The position numbers and the translations under genes are program-made. The notes below the pieces were generated by a model. It saw nothing but the letters and a program-made list of their open reading frames with translations. It was not told where the DNA came from and ran no database searches. A stretch of DNA of 64,000 bases from Paenibacillus harenae (GTDB taxonomy: Bacteria; Bacillota; Bacilli; Paenibacillales; Paenibacillaceae): NCBI RefSeq assembly GCF_030812415.1, contig NZ_JAUSST010000004.1, positions 656,609 through 720,608 on the forward strand, given 5' to 3'. How positions within the stretch are numbered: position 1 is the stretch's first letter; each line of letters starts with the position of its first letter. This document shows positions 26,831 through 35,571 of the stretch, one piece after another.

Positions 26831-26860
26831 TTGAGATTTTAAGCTCAGTTGCCATATAAT
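26831..26860 (+). promoter_or_regulatory. promoter of the GntR-type regulator gene
   Basis: TTGAGA and TATAAT are separated by 18 bp, about 80 bp before the regulator start. Confidence 0.5.
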
Positions 26861-26905
26861 TTGTGTAGTGACAAGGAATAAAACGATTGCGTCTTTCGTA
26901 AATTA

Positions 26906-26918
26906 TATATTGAATATA
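26906..26918 (+). promoter_or_regulatory. palindromic operator, copy 1
   Basis: TATATTGAATATA is a perfect palindrome about a central G. It lies 24 bp before the regulator gene, downstream of its promoter. The same 13-mer occurs at 28292 and a one-base variant at 28467, so it is probably the regulator's binding site and gives autoregulation. Confidence 0.6.
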
Positions 26919-26941
26919 TTGATTGAAATGTGGTGATTCGG

Positions 26942-28102
26942 ATGAACTCATCGGAAAGAATACCTTTGTATCAGATGGTTCAAGAGTATTTACGCGACTT
27001 GATATCATCGCAAGCATTGAAGGTTGGAGACCGTATACCTACGGAAAAGGAACTCATGGAGCGTTTCGGAGTAAGCAAGATTACTGTCGTTAATGCCCTG
27101 TCCGGTTTGGTTAACGAAAGAATCATAACCAGGGTGCCCGGAAAGGGGACTTTCGTAAGCGTTTCTGAATATGAAATTCCGACGACATCTCCCAAAAGTG
27201 CCGTAAAGCATATCAATAATACTAGCGAAGAAATGCGGACGCGGATGATAGGCCTCATTATGCCCAGCATTTATGACTATTTTACCATTAGACTTATACA
27301 AGGTATTCAGCAAGCACTAAATGAGAACGATTACCGCTGCGTTATCTATTTATCGGAGGGCAACATTGATAAGGAAAAAGAGGCTATCAAGACATGTAGT
27401 AAAATCGGAGTGGAAGGGTTACTGATTTTCCCGGTTGACGAGGAATTATTCAACGAAGAAATATTAAGCATGAAGTTTGCCGGGTTTCCGTTCGTTCTCA
27501 TCGACCGTTACCTTCCAGGGGTGGAAACACATTATATAGCATCAGACGGCAGGCTCGGCGTTAACATGGCTGTAAATTACCTGTGGGAGCTGGGGCATCG
27601 TGAAATCGCCATATGCTCCGATTCGCCCATACAAACCGTTACCGTTCAAGAGCGGATCGATGGATACATGAATGCCTTCAAGGAAAAGGGATCACTGATT
27701 AACCCTGCCCACATCGTAACCGGTTTTGAAATCGGAAGTCTTGAGCAAGCTGAAACACATCCACTGTACCGCTATATCCAAAATCGTATGGCAACGGCCT
27801 ATATTACGCTTAATGGAAGTCTTGGAGTGAAAATCTATCAAATTGCGCGTCAAGCCGGATTGAAGGTGCCTGAAGACATATCCATCATCAGCTTTGACGA
27901 TCCGACTTCAATAATCGAGGGATACAGCACTTTCACACATGTTAAACAGTTTGAACACGATATGGGCTACCGCGCGGCTTACACGCTGCTTGAGGTCATT
28001 AACAGTGATGACGGGCAACAAGGAAAATACTTTAAAACTCTAGTGGAGCCGGAATTGGTGATTGGCGAGACGACGGGAAAAAACGTTTTCTCCACTTCAT
28101 GA
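26942..28102 (+). CDS. GntR/LacI-type transcriptional regulator (AraR-like architecture)
   Basis: A 386-residue regulator. Residues 1-70 are a GntR winged helix (IPLYQMVQEYLRDLISSQAL; IPTEKELMERFGVSKITVV; PGKGTFV). Residues about 95-380 are a LacI-type periplasmic-binding fold (IGLIMPSIYDYF; FVLIDRYLPG; LWELGHREIAICSD; ISIISFDDP). The same fusion is known from AraR of B. subtilis, which senses arabinose; here the sugar is unknown. ATG 26942 is used, with GTGGTGAT before it. Three copies of a TATATTGAATATA palindrome flank this gene and the LplB/LplC operon downstream, which it likely represses. Confidence 0.88.
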   Translation: MNSSERIPLYQMVQEYLRDLISSQALKVGDRIPTEKELMERFGVSKITVVNALSGLVNERIITRVPGKGTFVSVSEYEIPTTSPKSAVKHINNTSEEMRTRMIGLIMPSIYDYFTIRLIQGIQQALNENDYRCVIYLSEGNIDKEKEAIKTCSKIGVEGLLIFPVDEELFNEEILSMKFAGFPFVLIDRYLPGVETHYIASDGRLGVNMAVNYLWELGHREIAICSDSPIQTVTVQERIDGYMNAFKEKGSLINPAHIVTGFEIGSLEQAETHPLYRYIQNRMATAYITLNGSLGVKIYQIARQAGLKVPEDISIISFDDPTSIIEGYSTFTHVKQFEHDMGYRAAYTLLEVINSDDGQQGKYFKTLVEPELVIGETTGKNVFSTS

Positions 28103-28140
28103 TATCAACACCCGCTTCTCCCTATATGTAACCTAATAAC

Positions 28141-28199
28141 GAGTCCGACGCGCTTTCTATTCGAACCTGACAATGAAAGGGAGCTGTCGGACTCTTCTA
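28141..28199 (+). terminator. terminator of the GntR-type gene
   Basis: GAGTCCGAC and GTCGGACTC pair perfectly, with inner CTTTC/GAAAG pairing, and are followed by TTCT. Confidence 0.65.
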
Positions 28200-28291
28200 C
28201 TAGGTCAACTTCAATTTTCTCTCATGAAATCCCCCCATAATAAGCCCCCCAAATCAAATCCAGCAGAAGTCTTCAAACAATTCCGTATGTA

Positions 28292-28304
28292 TATATTGAA
28301 TATA
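28292..28304 (+). promoter_or_regulatory. palindromic operator, copy 2, overlapping a -10 element
   Basis: Exact TATATTGAATATA. Its last bases form TATAAT at 28301-28306, a likely -10 element of the operon downstream, so binding would occlude it. No good -35 hexamer is visible. Confidence 0.55.
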
Positions 28305-28466
28305 ATGGAAATACCGGGAGCCTCCCTTCCTCCTGGTCAACAGCCGCTTTCTTTCTCATTTAACCCCCAATTAGTTATTTAATGAAACCACCAGAACTCT
28401 TTCTTCGATCTGAAGGTTGCTTTTTATCCATATGAGGAAATAAAAATTAAGGAATTATTCCCACAC

Positions 28467-28479
28467 CATATTGAATATA
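28467..28479 (+). promoter_or_regulatory. palindromic operator, copy 3
   Basis: CATATTGAATATA keeps the 11-base palindromic core of the other two copies. It lies 15 bp upstream of the cre box at 28494. Confidence 0.55.
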
Positions 28480-28493
28480 TTTAAACCAGAGAA

Positions 28494-28507
28494 TGTAACC
28501 GCTTGCA
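28494..28507 (+). promoter_or_regulatory. cre box (CcpA operator)
   Basis: TGTAACCGCTTGCA matches the cre consensus at all fixed positions. It lies just before the ribosome site of the decayed alpha-mannosidase and would repress the whole operon when preferred sugars are present. Confidence 0.7.
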
Positions 28508-28534
28508 ATTAAGGAGGGGGGAGACAGTCGCTTT

Positions 28535-29090
28535 ATGCCTTACGAAAAAGTAAGACCGGAATCTTTGAAATCAATGTTAAGGCGCATGGAGAAGTCCATC
28601 TATGTTCCGCTTTCGGATTTAAACGTTACAGTCTGGGTAACGCCAGAGCCGGTTCAATACTGAGGTATTCAGGGGAAAAATTAGAACTTCTTGCCGGAGA
28701 TCGTTGGGGGGAACTATGGGACTGTCGATGGTCCGACTGCGGGTTTGTTGATGCATTACAGGTTTGGCCAATCCAGACTGTTGCAGAAAGTCGTTCTTAC
28801 CGCAGGAAGCAGAAGAATTGATTTCGTAACGGAATTAGATTGGAAGGAATCGAGTAAGATGCTCCGAACATCCTTCCCGGTGAATGTCCGTTCGGATCAC
28901 GCCAATTGTGAGAAGCAGAAGTGAATAAGCGCGGGTATGAATTAAATGTTCCGCTTCGTACCGTCGAAACATCGAAAACGATCGGCATTGGCTCTTTTCC
29001 TAGGCTATCGGGAATCTTTCAGATGTCTGAAGCATGGCTTGCGGATTTATTGGAAGGGCGTATCCAACAGCTAGAAGACGTAGGAGGTGT
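28535..29090 (+). pseudogene. decayed GH38 alpha-mannosidase
   Basis: Three pieces of one gene are visible. From ATG 28535 (AAGGAGGGGGG upstream), MPYEKVRPESLKSMLRRMEK and DLNVTVWVTPEPVQY match the N-terminus of GH38 enzymes, then TGA stops the frame near 28663. From about 28740, LLMHYRFGQSRLLQKVVLTA and GSRRIDFVTELDW match the late beta-domain, ending in a stop at 28921. Near 28922, NKRGYELNVPLRTVE reads as a further fragment. The catalytic domain of several hundred residues is gone. The first gene of the operon was therefore an alpha-mannosidase, pointing to an alpha-mannoside as the original substrate. Confidence 0.7.
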
Positions 29091-29097
29091 TCGGAGA

Positions 29098-30048
29098 GTG
29101 GTACCAAAAGGTGTTGTTATCCCTGGATTTGAGCAATTAAAAAAGAACAGGAAACTAAATAAAATATGGAATTTCAGGCATATCTATTTATTTTTGCTTC
29201 CTGCCATCATATGGTTTCTGGTTTTTGCTTACTATCCGATGTACGGCATTATAATAGCGTTCAAAGATTTCAAATTCAATCTGGGGATATTGGGGAGTCC
29301 GTGGGAAGGCTTTAAATATTTCGAGCAGTTTTTAAACGATTCCAGTTTTTACGATGTACTCCGAAATACGTTATCCATTAGTGCCCTTAAACTTATTTTC
29401 GGATTTCCAGCTCCATTGATCCTAGCCTTAATGCTCAATGCTGTCATGCACAAAAAAATGAAAAGAGTGTTTCAAACGATTTCCTATCTGCCGCACTTCG
29501 TTTCGTGGGTCGTCGTCGTTACCTTACTTCAAAAAATCCTGTCTCCGAACGTAGGACTTATCAATGACATTCGGTACCAAATGGGTTTGGATCCTATCTT
29601 TTTTATGGGAAAGCCGGAATTATTCTATCCATTGGTAATCATTTCCGACATCTGGAAAGGTATAGGCTGGGGTTCGATCATTTATTTAGCCGCGTTAACT
29701 AATATCGATCCGCACTTGTATGAAGCTGCGGAAATCGACGGGGCAGGCCGCTGGAGCAAACTATTTAAGATCACGCTTCCATGCCTTATTCCAACGATAG
29801 GCATATTGCTTATATTCTCCCTCAGCGGAATACTGAACGCGGGTTTTGACCAAATCTGGCTGATGCAGTCCCCGGCAACATTAAGCGTCTCGGAGATATT
29901 GGACACTTATGTCTTAAAAACAGGCCTCCAACAGGGGCAATTGGCCTATTCCACGGCAATTGGTTTATTCAAGTCTGCGATCTCGCTGCTTCTCATTGTT
30001 GCTGTCAATCATATATCCAAACGCGTGAGCGACGTATCGTTATGGTAA
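29098..30048 (+). CDS. ABC transporter permease, LplB type
   Basis: A 316-residue permease with HIYLFLLPAIIWFLVFAYYP and PMYGIIIAFKDFKFNLGIL, the signatures of LplB-like proteins for oligosaccharides. The EAA loop is EAAEIDGAGRWSKLFKITLP. The frame is open back to 28921, but that part is mannosidase debris. I chose GTG 29098, with AGGAGG 10 bases and GGAGA immediately upstream; no other start between there and the first helix has a ribosome site. LplC partner and binding protein follow. Confidence 0.87.
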   Translation: MVPKGVVIPGFEQLKKNRKLNKIWNFRHIYLFLLPAIIWFLVFAYYPMYGIIIAFKDFKFNLGILGSPWEGFKYFEQFLNDSSFYDVLRNTLSISALKLIFGFPAPLILALMLNAVMHKKMKRVFQTISYLPHFVSWVVVVTLLQKILSPNVGLINDIRYQMGLDPIFFMGKPELFYPLVIISDIWKGIGWGSIIYLAALTNIDPHLYEAAEIDGAGRWSKLFKITLPCLIPTIGILLIFSLSGILNAGFDQIWLMQSPATLSVSEILDTYVLKTGLQQGQLAYSTAIGLFKSAISLLLIVAVNHISKRVSDVSLW

Positions 30049-30080
30049 TAAGCCAGCACTGAGGATGAGGAGGTGAGTGT

Positions 30081-31001
30081 ATGGGTGTAAGAAGGCTGAC
30101 GCCAGCAGATAAAATGTATATGACGCTTAACTATTCGGTGCTGCTTTTATTCTGCGCTACGGCACTATATCCCTTTATCTATTTTCTAGCCCTTTCTTTC
30201 AATGACGGCTACGATGCGATGAAGGGTGGAATCTATTATTTTCCTAGAGTGTTTACATTAGAAAACTATGATAAAGCATTTAGCAACGAATTGATCCTAA
30301 ATTCGTTTTATATTTCCATTGCCCGAACCCTTGTGGTAACGGTTGCCTCCGTATTTTTGACGGCCTTATTAGCCTACGCACTTTCGCGGAAAGGTTTGCC
30401 CGGAAGAAAATATATCGTCTTCTTCTTTTTCTTTACCACTTTGTTCAGCGGAGGACTTATTCCGACGTTTATCCTGTTCCGGCAATTACACATCCTGGAT
30501 ACGTTTTGGGTGTTGGTGTTGCCTTCCCTATATAGTTTTTTCAATGCAATTATTATGAAAACGTTCTTTGACGGGATTCCTGATGGTCTGTCGGAATCGG
30601 CCCGAATAGACGGAGCAAGCGAGTTGTCGGTATTTGCAAGAATCATACTGCCTCTTTCGATGCCGGTGCTTGCTACCATCGCTTTGTTTGTCGGGGTGGG
30701 AGTGTGGAATGACTGGTTTACAGGTCAGTTTTTCATACAGAATGAAAACCTGCAGCCTGCAGCTACGTTCCTTAACAAGATGATCAGCGAAGCGTCTTTC
30801 CAGTCGATGACATCGTCGTCGGGAAATAGCGGATCTGCTATTCAAAACATGACCGAGACTCAGATGGAGCTGCGAGGAGTAACTCCGGAAGCCTTGAGGA
30901 TGACTTTCGTCATTATTATAACGACCCCGATCATCTGCGTGTATCCATTTCTTCAGAAATATTTTGTAAAAGGCGTATTGGTAGGTTCTCTTAAGGAGTA
31001 G
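30081..31001 (+). CDS. ABC transporter permease, LplC type
   Basis: A 306-residue permease paired with the upstream LplB-type protein. It has six membrane helices, the LplC-like YPFIYFLALSFNDGYDAMKG, and the EAA loop ESARIDGASELSVFARIILP. The end, QKYFVKGVLVGSLKE, is the family's usual C-terminus. AGGAGGTGAGTGT precedes ATG 30081. It lies 33 bp after lplB. Confidence 0.92.
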   Translation: MGVRRLTPADKMYMTLNYSVLLLFCATALYPFIYFLALSFNDGYDAMKGGIYYFPRVFTLENYDKAFSNELILNSFYISIARTLVVTVASVFLTALLAYALSRKGLPGRKYIVFFFFFTTLFSGGLIPTFILFRQLHILDTFWVLVLPSLYSFFNAIIMKTFFDGIPDGLSESARIDGASELSVFARIILPLSMPVLATIALFVGVGVWNDWFTGQFFIQNENLQPAATFLNKMISEASFQSMTSSSGNSGSAIQNMTETQMELRGVTPEALRMTFVIIITTPIICVYPFLQKYFVKGVLVGSLKE

Positions 31002-31058
31002 TTGGTATAAAAGGCTATGTCTTTTATATAAAAACTTCCAATGGAAGGGGATTGCAGT

Positions 31059-32750
31059 ATGAGGAAGAACAGGCGTAGGGGTGTTTTTGGCATGACACTA
31101 ATCGCTTTACTGCTTTTAGTGACAATGACGGCATGCATGGGATCAGGCAAAGAAGAGAATGCAGGCACGGTTGACACGGATCCGAATGAGTCAGGCACTG
31201 AAGAAATGAAGCCGGTAACCTTGACTTTTCTAAGTGCTTGGAACGGTGGCGGAGCCAGTTTCCCGCAGGACCAGAAGAATAATCCCGTAGCCCAAAAAAT
31301 TAGGGAGAAAACCGGGGTAACGTTAAACCTGGAATCCATCACGACAAGCGAAGTAGAAAAACTAAATACCATATTTGCTTCCGGTACGGTTCCGGATATT
31401 GTTAACGCGCCTTTCTGGTCTACTACAGGAGGAGAAGGTCAAGTCATCAAGAAGGCGGCGATGGAAGGACAGCTTCTGGATTTAACCCCTTATCTCGATA
31501 AATACCCGAATATTAAAAGACTTGTGACTACCGGGATTGCGAAGGATTTTGCCGAGTTCGATCTCAATAGTCCCGAATTTGAAGGCAAAGCTTATCTCAT
31601 TCCTACGGAGACACCGGATGGAACCCCTGAAAGCATTCATAATTGGAATTACGGCCTTTTTGCCAGGGGAGATATCCTGAAAGCTTTAAATGTAAAAGCG
31701 GAGGATATCGATACGCAAGAAGAACTATATGATCTATTGGTCAAAATAAAAAATGGCGGTTTCAAGGATATTGGCGGGAAGCCGGTCATCCCGGCCGGAA
31801 CCATGTGGAATGGATGGGATTACGGCCAATTCCTTGCCGGGTGGACGGATTACACGATTTCGGACTTCCGTGAAGTGGATGGAAAACTGATCCACTGGAC
31901 GCAATCCAAGGATCATGAAGCCAGGTTGTTATACATGAGAAAGTTGTTAACGGAAGGATTGTTTGATCTTGAAGCCTTCAACAATACGAGTACGACAGCG
32001 AATGAAAAGCTTACTACCGGCAAGCTTGCCGTATTCGGAGCCCAACCTATGTTAGCTGATTTGCAAAAAACGCTTTATAAGACGAATCCGGAAATGCAAT
32101 ATGAACTACTGGGACCGATGAAGAATAAGAGCGGAGACATTCGAACGCAAGTGGAAAAACCCGGCCGTTCCGGTTTCCCTGCCCTTTTCTTAAGCGCTGA
32201 CATCAAAGATCCCGATGCGGCATTGCGGTACATTGATTATGTCAACAGCGAAGAAGGCCGATTGCTTGCGTATTTCGGGATCGAAGGAACGCACTACACC
32301 ATGGAAAACGGGCTACCCCAATGGAATCCTGATGTGAAAAAACAATTCGATGAAAACCCGGATCTGAAAAGAGACGCAGGGCTCAATTATCTTCCAGGAA
32401 GGTTCATAGGGGCATTCTCCTCTGAAGTTACTTGGCCTACGCCCGAAGATCAAAAAACGGAGTGGCAAAAATTGGAGGAGAGTTTCTCGGCAAAAATGCC
32501 TATCAAAATCATAGACAAAGTAAGCGCCAGCTACCTTGCAAGAGATTGGCCTCAATATCAGGGATTTAGAGATAAAACCAGCAGTTTGAATTTCGATGAG
32601 GAATTTAAGAAAGCATTTTTTGCGGCGTCAGATGAAGAAGCTCTAAATATTCTTCATAGTGTTCAAGAAAAATTTAGAGCTGCCGGCGTGGAAGAAATGT
32701 CAGAGTTCGTGGCTCAAAAAGCTGCAGAAAGAGATGATGTAGGGTTCTAA
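31059..32750 (+). CDS. extracellular solute-binding lipoprotein, LipO type
   Basis: A 563-residue receptor, longer than CUT1 receptors, as is usual for the LplB/LplC group. The signal peptide runs to MTACMG, with the lipidated Cys at 26. Family features include LTFLSAWNGGGASFPQDQ, PDIVNAPFWSTTGGEGQVIK and DAALRYIDYVNSEEG. I chose ATG 31059 with AAGGGGAT upstream; the ATG at 31041 is weaker. In this operon the receptor follows the permeases. The ligand is probably a complex mannoside or similar glycan fragment, inferred from the mannosidase remnant. Confidence 0.9.
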   Translation: MRKNRRRGVFGMTLIALLLLVTMTACMGSGKEENAGTVDTDPNESGTEEMKPVTLTFLSAWNGGGASFPQDQKNNPVAQKIREKTGVTLNLESITTSEVEKLNTIFASGTVPDIVNAPFWSTTGGEGQVIKKAAMEGQLLDLTPYLDKYPNIKRLVTTGIAKDFAEFDLNSPEFEGKAYLIPTETPDGTPESIHNWNYGLFARGDILKALNVKAEDIDTQEELYDLLVKIKNGGFKDIGGKPVIPAGTMWNGWDYGQFLAGWTDYTISDFREVDGKLIHWTQSKDHEARLLYMRKLLTEGLFDLEAFNNTSTTANEKLTTGKLAVFGAQPMLADLQKTLYKTNPEMQYELLGPMKNKSGDIRTQVEKPGRSGFPALFLSADIKDPDAALRYIDYVNSEEGRLLAYFGIEGTHYTMENGLPQWNPDVKKQFDENPDLKRDAGLNYLPGRFIGAFSSEVTWPTPEDQKTEWQKLEESFSAKMPIKIIDKVSASYLARDWPQYQGFRDKTSSLNFDEEFKKAFFAASDEEALNILHSVQEKFRAAGVEEMSEFVAQKAAERDDVGF

Positions 32751-32770
32751 TGCAGGAAGTTAATCCTCAT

Positions 32771-32792
32771 GGGATGGTGTCACAGCCATCCC
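32771..32792 (+). terminator. small hairpin after the binding-protein gene
   Basis: GGGATGG and CCATCCC form a 7-bp stem with an 8-base loop and no T-run. It separates the transporter from the oxidoreductase genes. Confidence 0.4.
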
Positions 32793-32821
32793 AAATAACT
32801 TTATAAGGTAGGGGACAACGC

Positions 32822-32953
32822 ATGTTAAACCCGATCGTTTCGGCAGGCGCATTCACTGAACTCGATAAGTTTATTTTCGAATCGTGGGGTTACTTTAGGC
32901 CTGATGCGCCATTCGGAGCAAATGATACGCCACCTCCCTTTGAAGAAAACTGA
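32822..32953 (+). CDS. small 43-residue ORF, possibly a truncated dioxygenase-like gene
   Basis: ATG 32822 follows GGTAGGGGA at good spacing and opens a 43-codon frame (MLNPIVSAGAFTELDKFIF, then FESWGYFRPDAPFGANDTPP) closed by TGA. I do not recognise it with confidence. The sequence looks like a surviving end of a larger enzyme, perhaps phytanoyl-CoA dioxygenase-like, though it has none of that family's metal ligands. It lies between the receptor and two oxidoreductases in the same direction and would be co-transcribed. Confidence 0.4.
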   Translation: MLNPIVSAGAFTELDKFIFESWGYFRPDAPFGANDTPPPFEEN

Positions 32954-32990
32954 ATCATAGTAAAAATAAATGATTACGGAGGGGAATCGC

Positions 32991-33974
32991 ATGTTGAACG
33001 TTGCGATGTTAAGTAAATGGCATGTTCATGCAGATGATTACGCAAGAAGGTTACAATTTCATGGTAGCGTTAAGCTCACGGCAGTCTGGGACGAACAGCC
33101 TGAACGCGGAAGAGAATGGGCTGCCCAATTGGGAACGGATTTTGAAGCGGATTTGGAAACTCTTTTACAACGGGAAGACATCGATGGAGTCGTGGTTGAT
33201 GCCCCTACAAGCATGCACGCAGATATAATGGTAGCTGCCGCTGAGGCCGGAAAACACATCTTTACCGAGAAAGCCATGGCTCTTACCGCCCAAGAATGCG
33301 ACCGGATTTCTGCTGCGGTACGGAAAGCAGGCGTCAAGTTCTGCATTTCATTTCCCGCTCGCACAAGGCCGCACCAATTGTTCGCTAAGCAACTGATAGA
33401 CGACCAAGTATTAGGGGACATTACGGTTCTGCGCATTCGTAACGGCCACGACGGTGCTTTGAATAATTGGCTCCCAGAGTACTGGTATGATGAGAAGCAA
33501 ACAGGGGGCGGAGCCATGATGGATTTGGGCTGTCATCCGATGTACATCGCCAGTTGGCTGCTCGGTAAGCCCAAAAGAATCACATCCATGTTTCATTATT
33601 TCACCAATCGTGCAGTGGAAGATAATGCGCAGTGCTCAATTGAGTTCGTAAACAACGCGGTCGCACTGGTCGAAACAAGCCTTGTTACGTACAAAACACC
33701 TTCTGCCCTTGAGATTTACGGTACGGAGGGCACCTTGATGATCTCAGATGATACAGTTAGAGTCATTTCGAAGAAGCTCGATTTACCTTTTTCCGGATGG
33801 ATTTCCCCCAATCAACTCCCTAAAGAGCAGCCGCTCCCGATCATCCAATGGGCAGATGCATTGCTTCATGACAAGCCGATGCCCTTCGGACTGGAAGAGG
33901 GGACGAAATTGACGGAGCTATTGGAAGCGGCATACATCGCTCATAGGGAAAACCGAACGGTAGAGTTCAAATAA
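32991..33974 (+). CDS. Gfo/Idh/MocA-family oxidoreductase
   Basis: A 327-residue NAD(P)-dependent sugar or inositol oxidoreductase. The Rossmann N-terminus lacks the usual GxGxxG and reads MLNVAMLSKWHVHADDYARR, a pattern known in some family members. The family motif is HIFTEKAMALTAQEC (EKP replaced by EKA). The C-terminal domain shows GGAMMDLGCHPMYIASWLLG with the D-x-x-x-H pair. ATG 32991 follows GGAGGGG. It precedes a second, standard family member, so the pair may oxidise and then epimerise an imported sugar. Confidence 0.87.
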   Translation: MLNVAMLSKWHVHADDYARRLQFHGSVKLTAVWDEQPERGREWAAQLGTDFEADLETLLQREDIDGVVVDAPTSMHADIMVAAAEAGKHIFTEKAMALTAQECDRISAAVRKAGVKFCISFPARTRPHQLFAKQLIDDQVLGDITVLRIRNGHDGALNNWLPEYWYDEKQTGGGAMMDLGCHPMYIASWLLGKPKRITSMFHYFTNRAVEDNAQCSIEFVNNAVALVETSLVTYKTPSALEIYGTEGTLMISDDTVRVISKKLDLPFSGWISPNQLPKEQPLPIIQWADALLHDKPMPFGLEEGTKLTELLEAAYIAHRENRTVEFK

Positions 33975-33992
33975 CGCGGGGGAGGGAATTCT

Positions 33993-35075
33993 ATGAGAAC
34001 CGTGAAAGTAGGGATCATCGGTTGCGGAATGATTGCGAACGGCAAACATATGCCTTGTTTGTCCAAGTTAGATCATGTACAGATGGTGGCCTTCTGCGAC
34101 TTGTTGCCGGAAAAAGCCGAGGAAGCCGCCAAAAAATACGGCACGCAAGGCGCAAAGGTGTTTGCGAATTACAAGGATCTGCTTGCCATGGAAGATATTG
34201 AGGTCGTACATGTGCTAACACCGAACAGCTCTCACGCGACTATTTCAATTGATGCTCTCGAAAGCGGCAAACACGTCATGTGCGAAAAACCAATGGCCGT
34301 CACGGGTGCGGAGGCCAAAGCGATGTACGAAGCCCACTTGCGAACAGGCAAGAAGCTAACCGTCGGGTACCAGAATCGTTCCAACGCCAAAAGCCAACTT
34401 TTAAAAAAGATGATCGCCGATGGGGAACTTGGAGATATCTATTTTGCAAAAGCTGTCGCTACCCGAAGAAGAGGCGTACCTACATGGGGCGTGTTTCTGG
34501 ATAAAGAGAAACAGGGGGGCGGTCCCATGATCGATATTGGAACCCACTCCCTTGATCTGATCCTTTGGTTGATGGATAACTATGAACCCGAGAGTGTAGT
34601 CGGCAGCGTCTTCCATAAACTGAAGCATACCGAAAATGCCGCGAACGAATGGGGAGCCTGGGATCCAAACGAATTCGAGGTAGAAGATTCGGCGTTCGGG
34701 TATGTGAAATTTAAAAATGGAGCCACGGTCATCATTGAAACCAGTTGGGCTCTTAATATTGCGGAAGGCGGCGGCAACCTGCTTTGCGGAACGAAGGGAG
34801 GAGCGGATTTTGCTAAAAATGAACTGCGGATCAATGGCGAGAGGGACGGGAGCTTGTTCCTGAATAAAATCGATGTGAATCCGAATGCAAGAGAACTATT
34901 CAGGGAAGAAGAAATGACCGATTTCGAGTATGAAGCCAAACAATGGATTCACAGTATCGTGAACGATACCGAACCCTTGGTTAAACCGAGGGAAGCAATG
35001 ATTGTTTCGCAAATATTAGAAGCGGTGTATATATCCGCAGATACAGGAAAAATCGTTTATTTTGATAAGGAATAA
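33993..35075 (+). CDS. Gfo/Idh/MocA-family oxidoreductase
   Basis: A 360-residue oxidoreductase. The dinucleotide fold begins VKVGIIGCGMIANGKHMP with an intact GxGxxA-type loop. The motif HVMCEKPMAVT carries the catalytic Lys of the family, and GGGPMIDIGTHSLDLILWLM carries the Asp and His of the sugar site. The ribosome site GGGGGAGGG lies 9 bases before ATG 33993. It is the last gene of the GntR-controlled operon. The substrate is unknown; family members act on inositols, glucose-type sugars and N-acetyl sugars. Confidence 0.92.
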   Translation: MRTVKVGIIGCGMIANGKHMPCLSKLDHVQMVAFCDLLPEKAEEAAKKYGTQGAKVFANYKDLLAMEDIEVVHVLTPNSSHATISIDALESGKHVMCEKPMAVTGAEAKAMYEAHLRTGKKLTVGYQNRSNAKSQLLKKMIADGELGDIYFAKAVATRRRGVPTWGVFLDKEKQGGGPMIDIGTHSLDLILWLMDNYEPESVVGSVFHKLKHTENAANEWGAWDPNEFEVEDSAFGYVKFKNGATVIIETSWALNIAEGGGNLLCGTKGGADFAKNELRINGERDGSLFLNKIDVNPNARELFREEEMTDFEYEAKQWIHSIVNDTEPLVKPREAMIVSQILEAVYISADTGKIVYFDKE

Positions 35076-35235
35076 GGACGTGAAATAACGTTACCGTGGT
35101 TATTTCCCCTCATGGCAGACAGTGAAATAAGTGTCCATGGTATTCATGGATTCAACGCTGTTGACTTGAGGGGATTTTTCTATGATTCATTTGGTTCCTG
35201 ATACGAACGGGCAGTTTAACGCAATACATTTAATG

Positions 35236-35296
35236 ACAACGGCGGCAATCTAAGACTTTGATATTTCCAAGTCTTGATCCGCCGTTGTTTGATTTT
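35236..35296 (+). terminator. terminator downstream of the oxidoreductase operon
   Basis: ACAACGGCGG and CCGCCGTTGT pair perfectly, with an inner AAGACTT/AAGTCTT stem; TTTGATTTTT follows. Weaker hairpins (GAAATAAC/GTTATTTC at 35082-35106; CCCCTCA/TGAGGGG up to 35173, followed by ATTTTT) lie between it and the gene. Confidence 0.75.
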
Positions 35297-35394
35297 TCGT
35301 CCAGTCTAACACTTACGTCAAATCCTAAGGTGCAATGGGTCATGGCCCAATTCATATAACCTTAACGTTTTACTTGCAAATTCCTTTTATTTTG

Positions 35395-35427
35395 TTGCAT
35401 TTGATAGTAACGAAATGTTATTATCAA
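35395..35427 (+). promoter_or_regulatory. promoter covered by a 27-bp palindrome (NrtR-type operator candidate)
   Basis: TTGCAT (35395-35400) and TATTAT (35419-35424) are 18 bp apart. The 27 bp from 35401 to 35427 form an inverted repeat with arms TTGATAGTAAC and GTTATTATCAA, 10 of 11 pairs matching. It covers spacer and -10. The first gene encodes a Nudix-winged-helix regulator, so self-repression released by ADP-ribose is the simple reading. Confidence 0.6.
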
Positions 35428-35571
35428 TTCATTACTAAGATTCGTTTTGTATCACTGGGGGGCTGTATGTGGTTCTTGCGGCAAAAGGAAACCTCGCGGG
35501 CATAGACGATTATCGGCCAACCATTCGCCATGGATAGAATAAAGAATCTAAGAATGAGGGAGGCAAGGACA

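Noticed and set aside
28173..28382. 69-codon ORF between the GntR gene and the next operon
   Set aside because: It runs through a terminator, an operator and a -10 element and has no ribosome site; regulatory DNA explains the stretch better.
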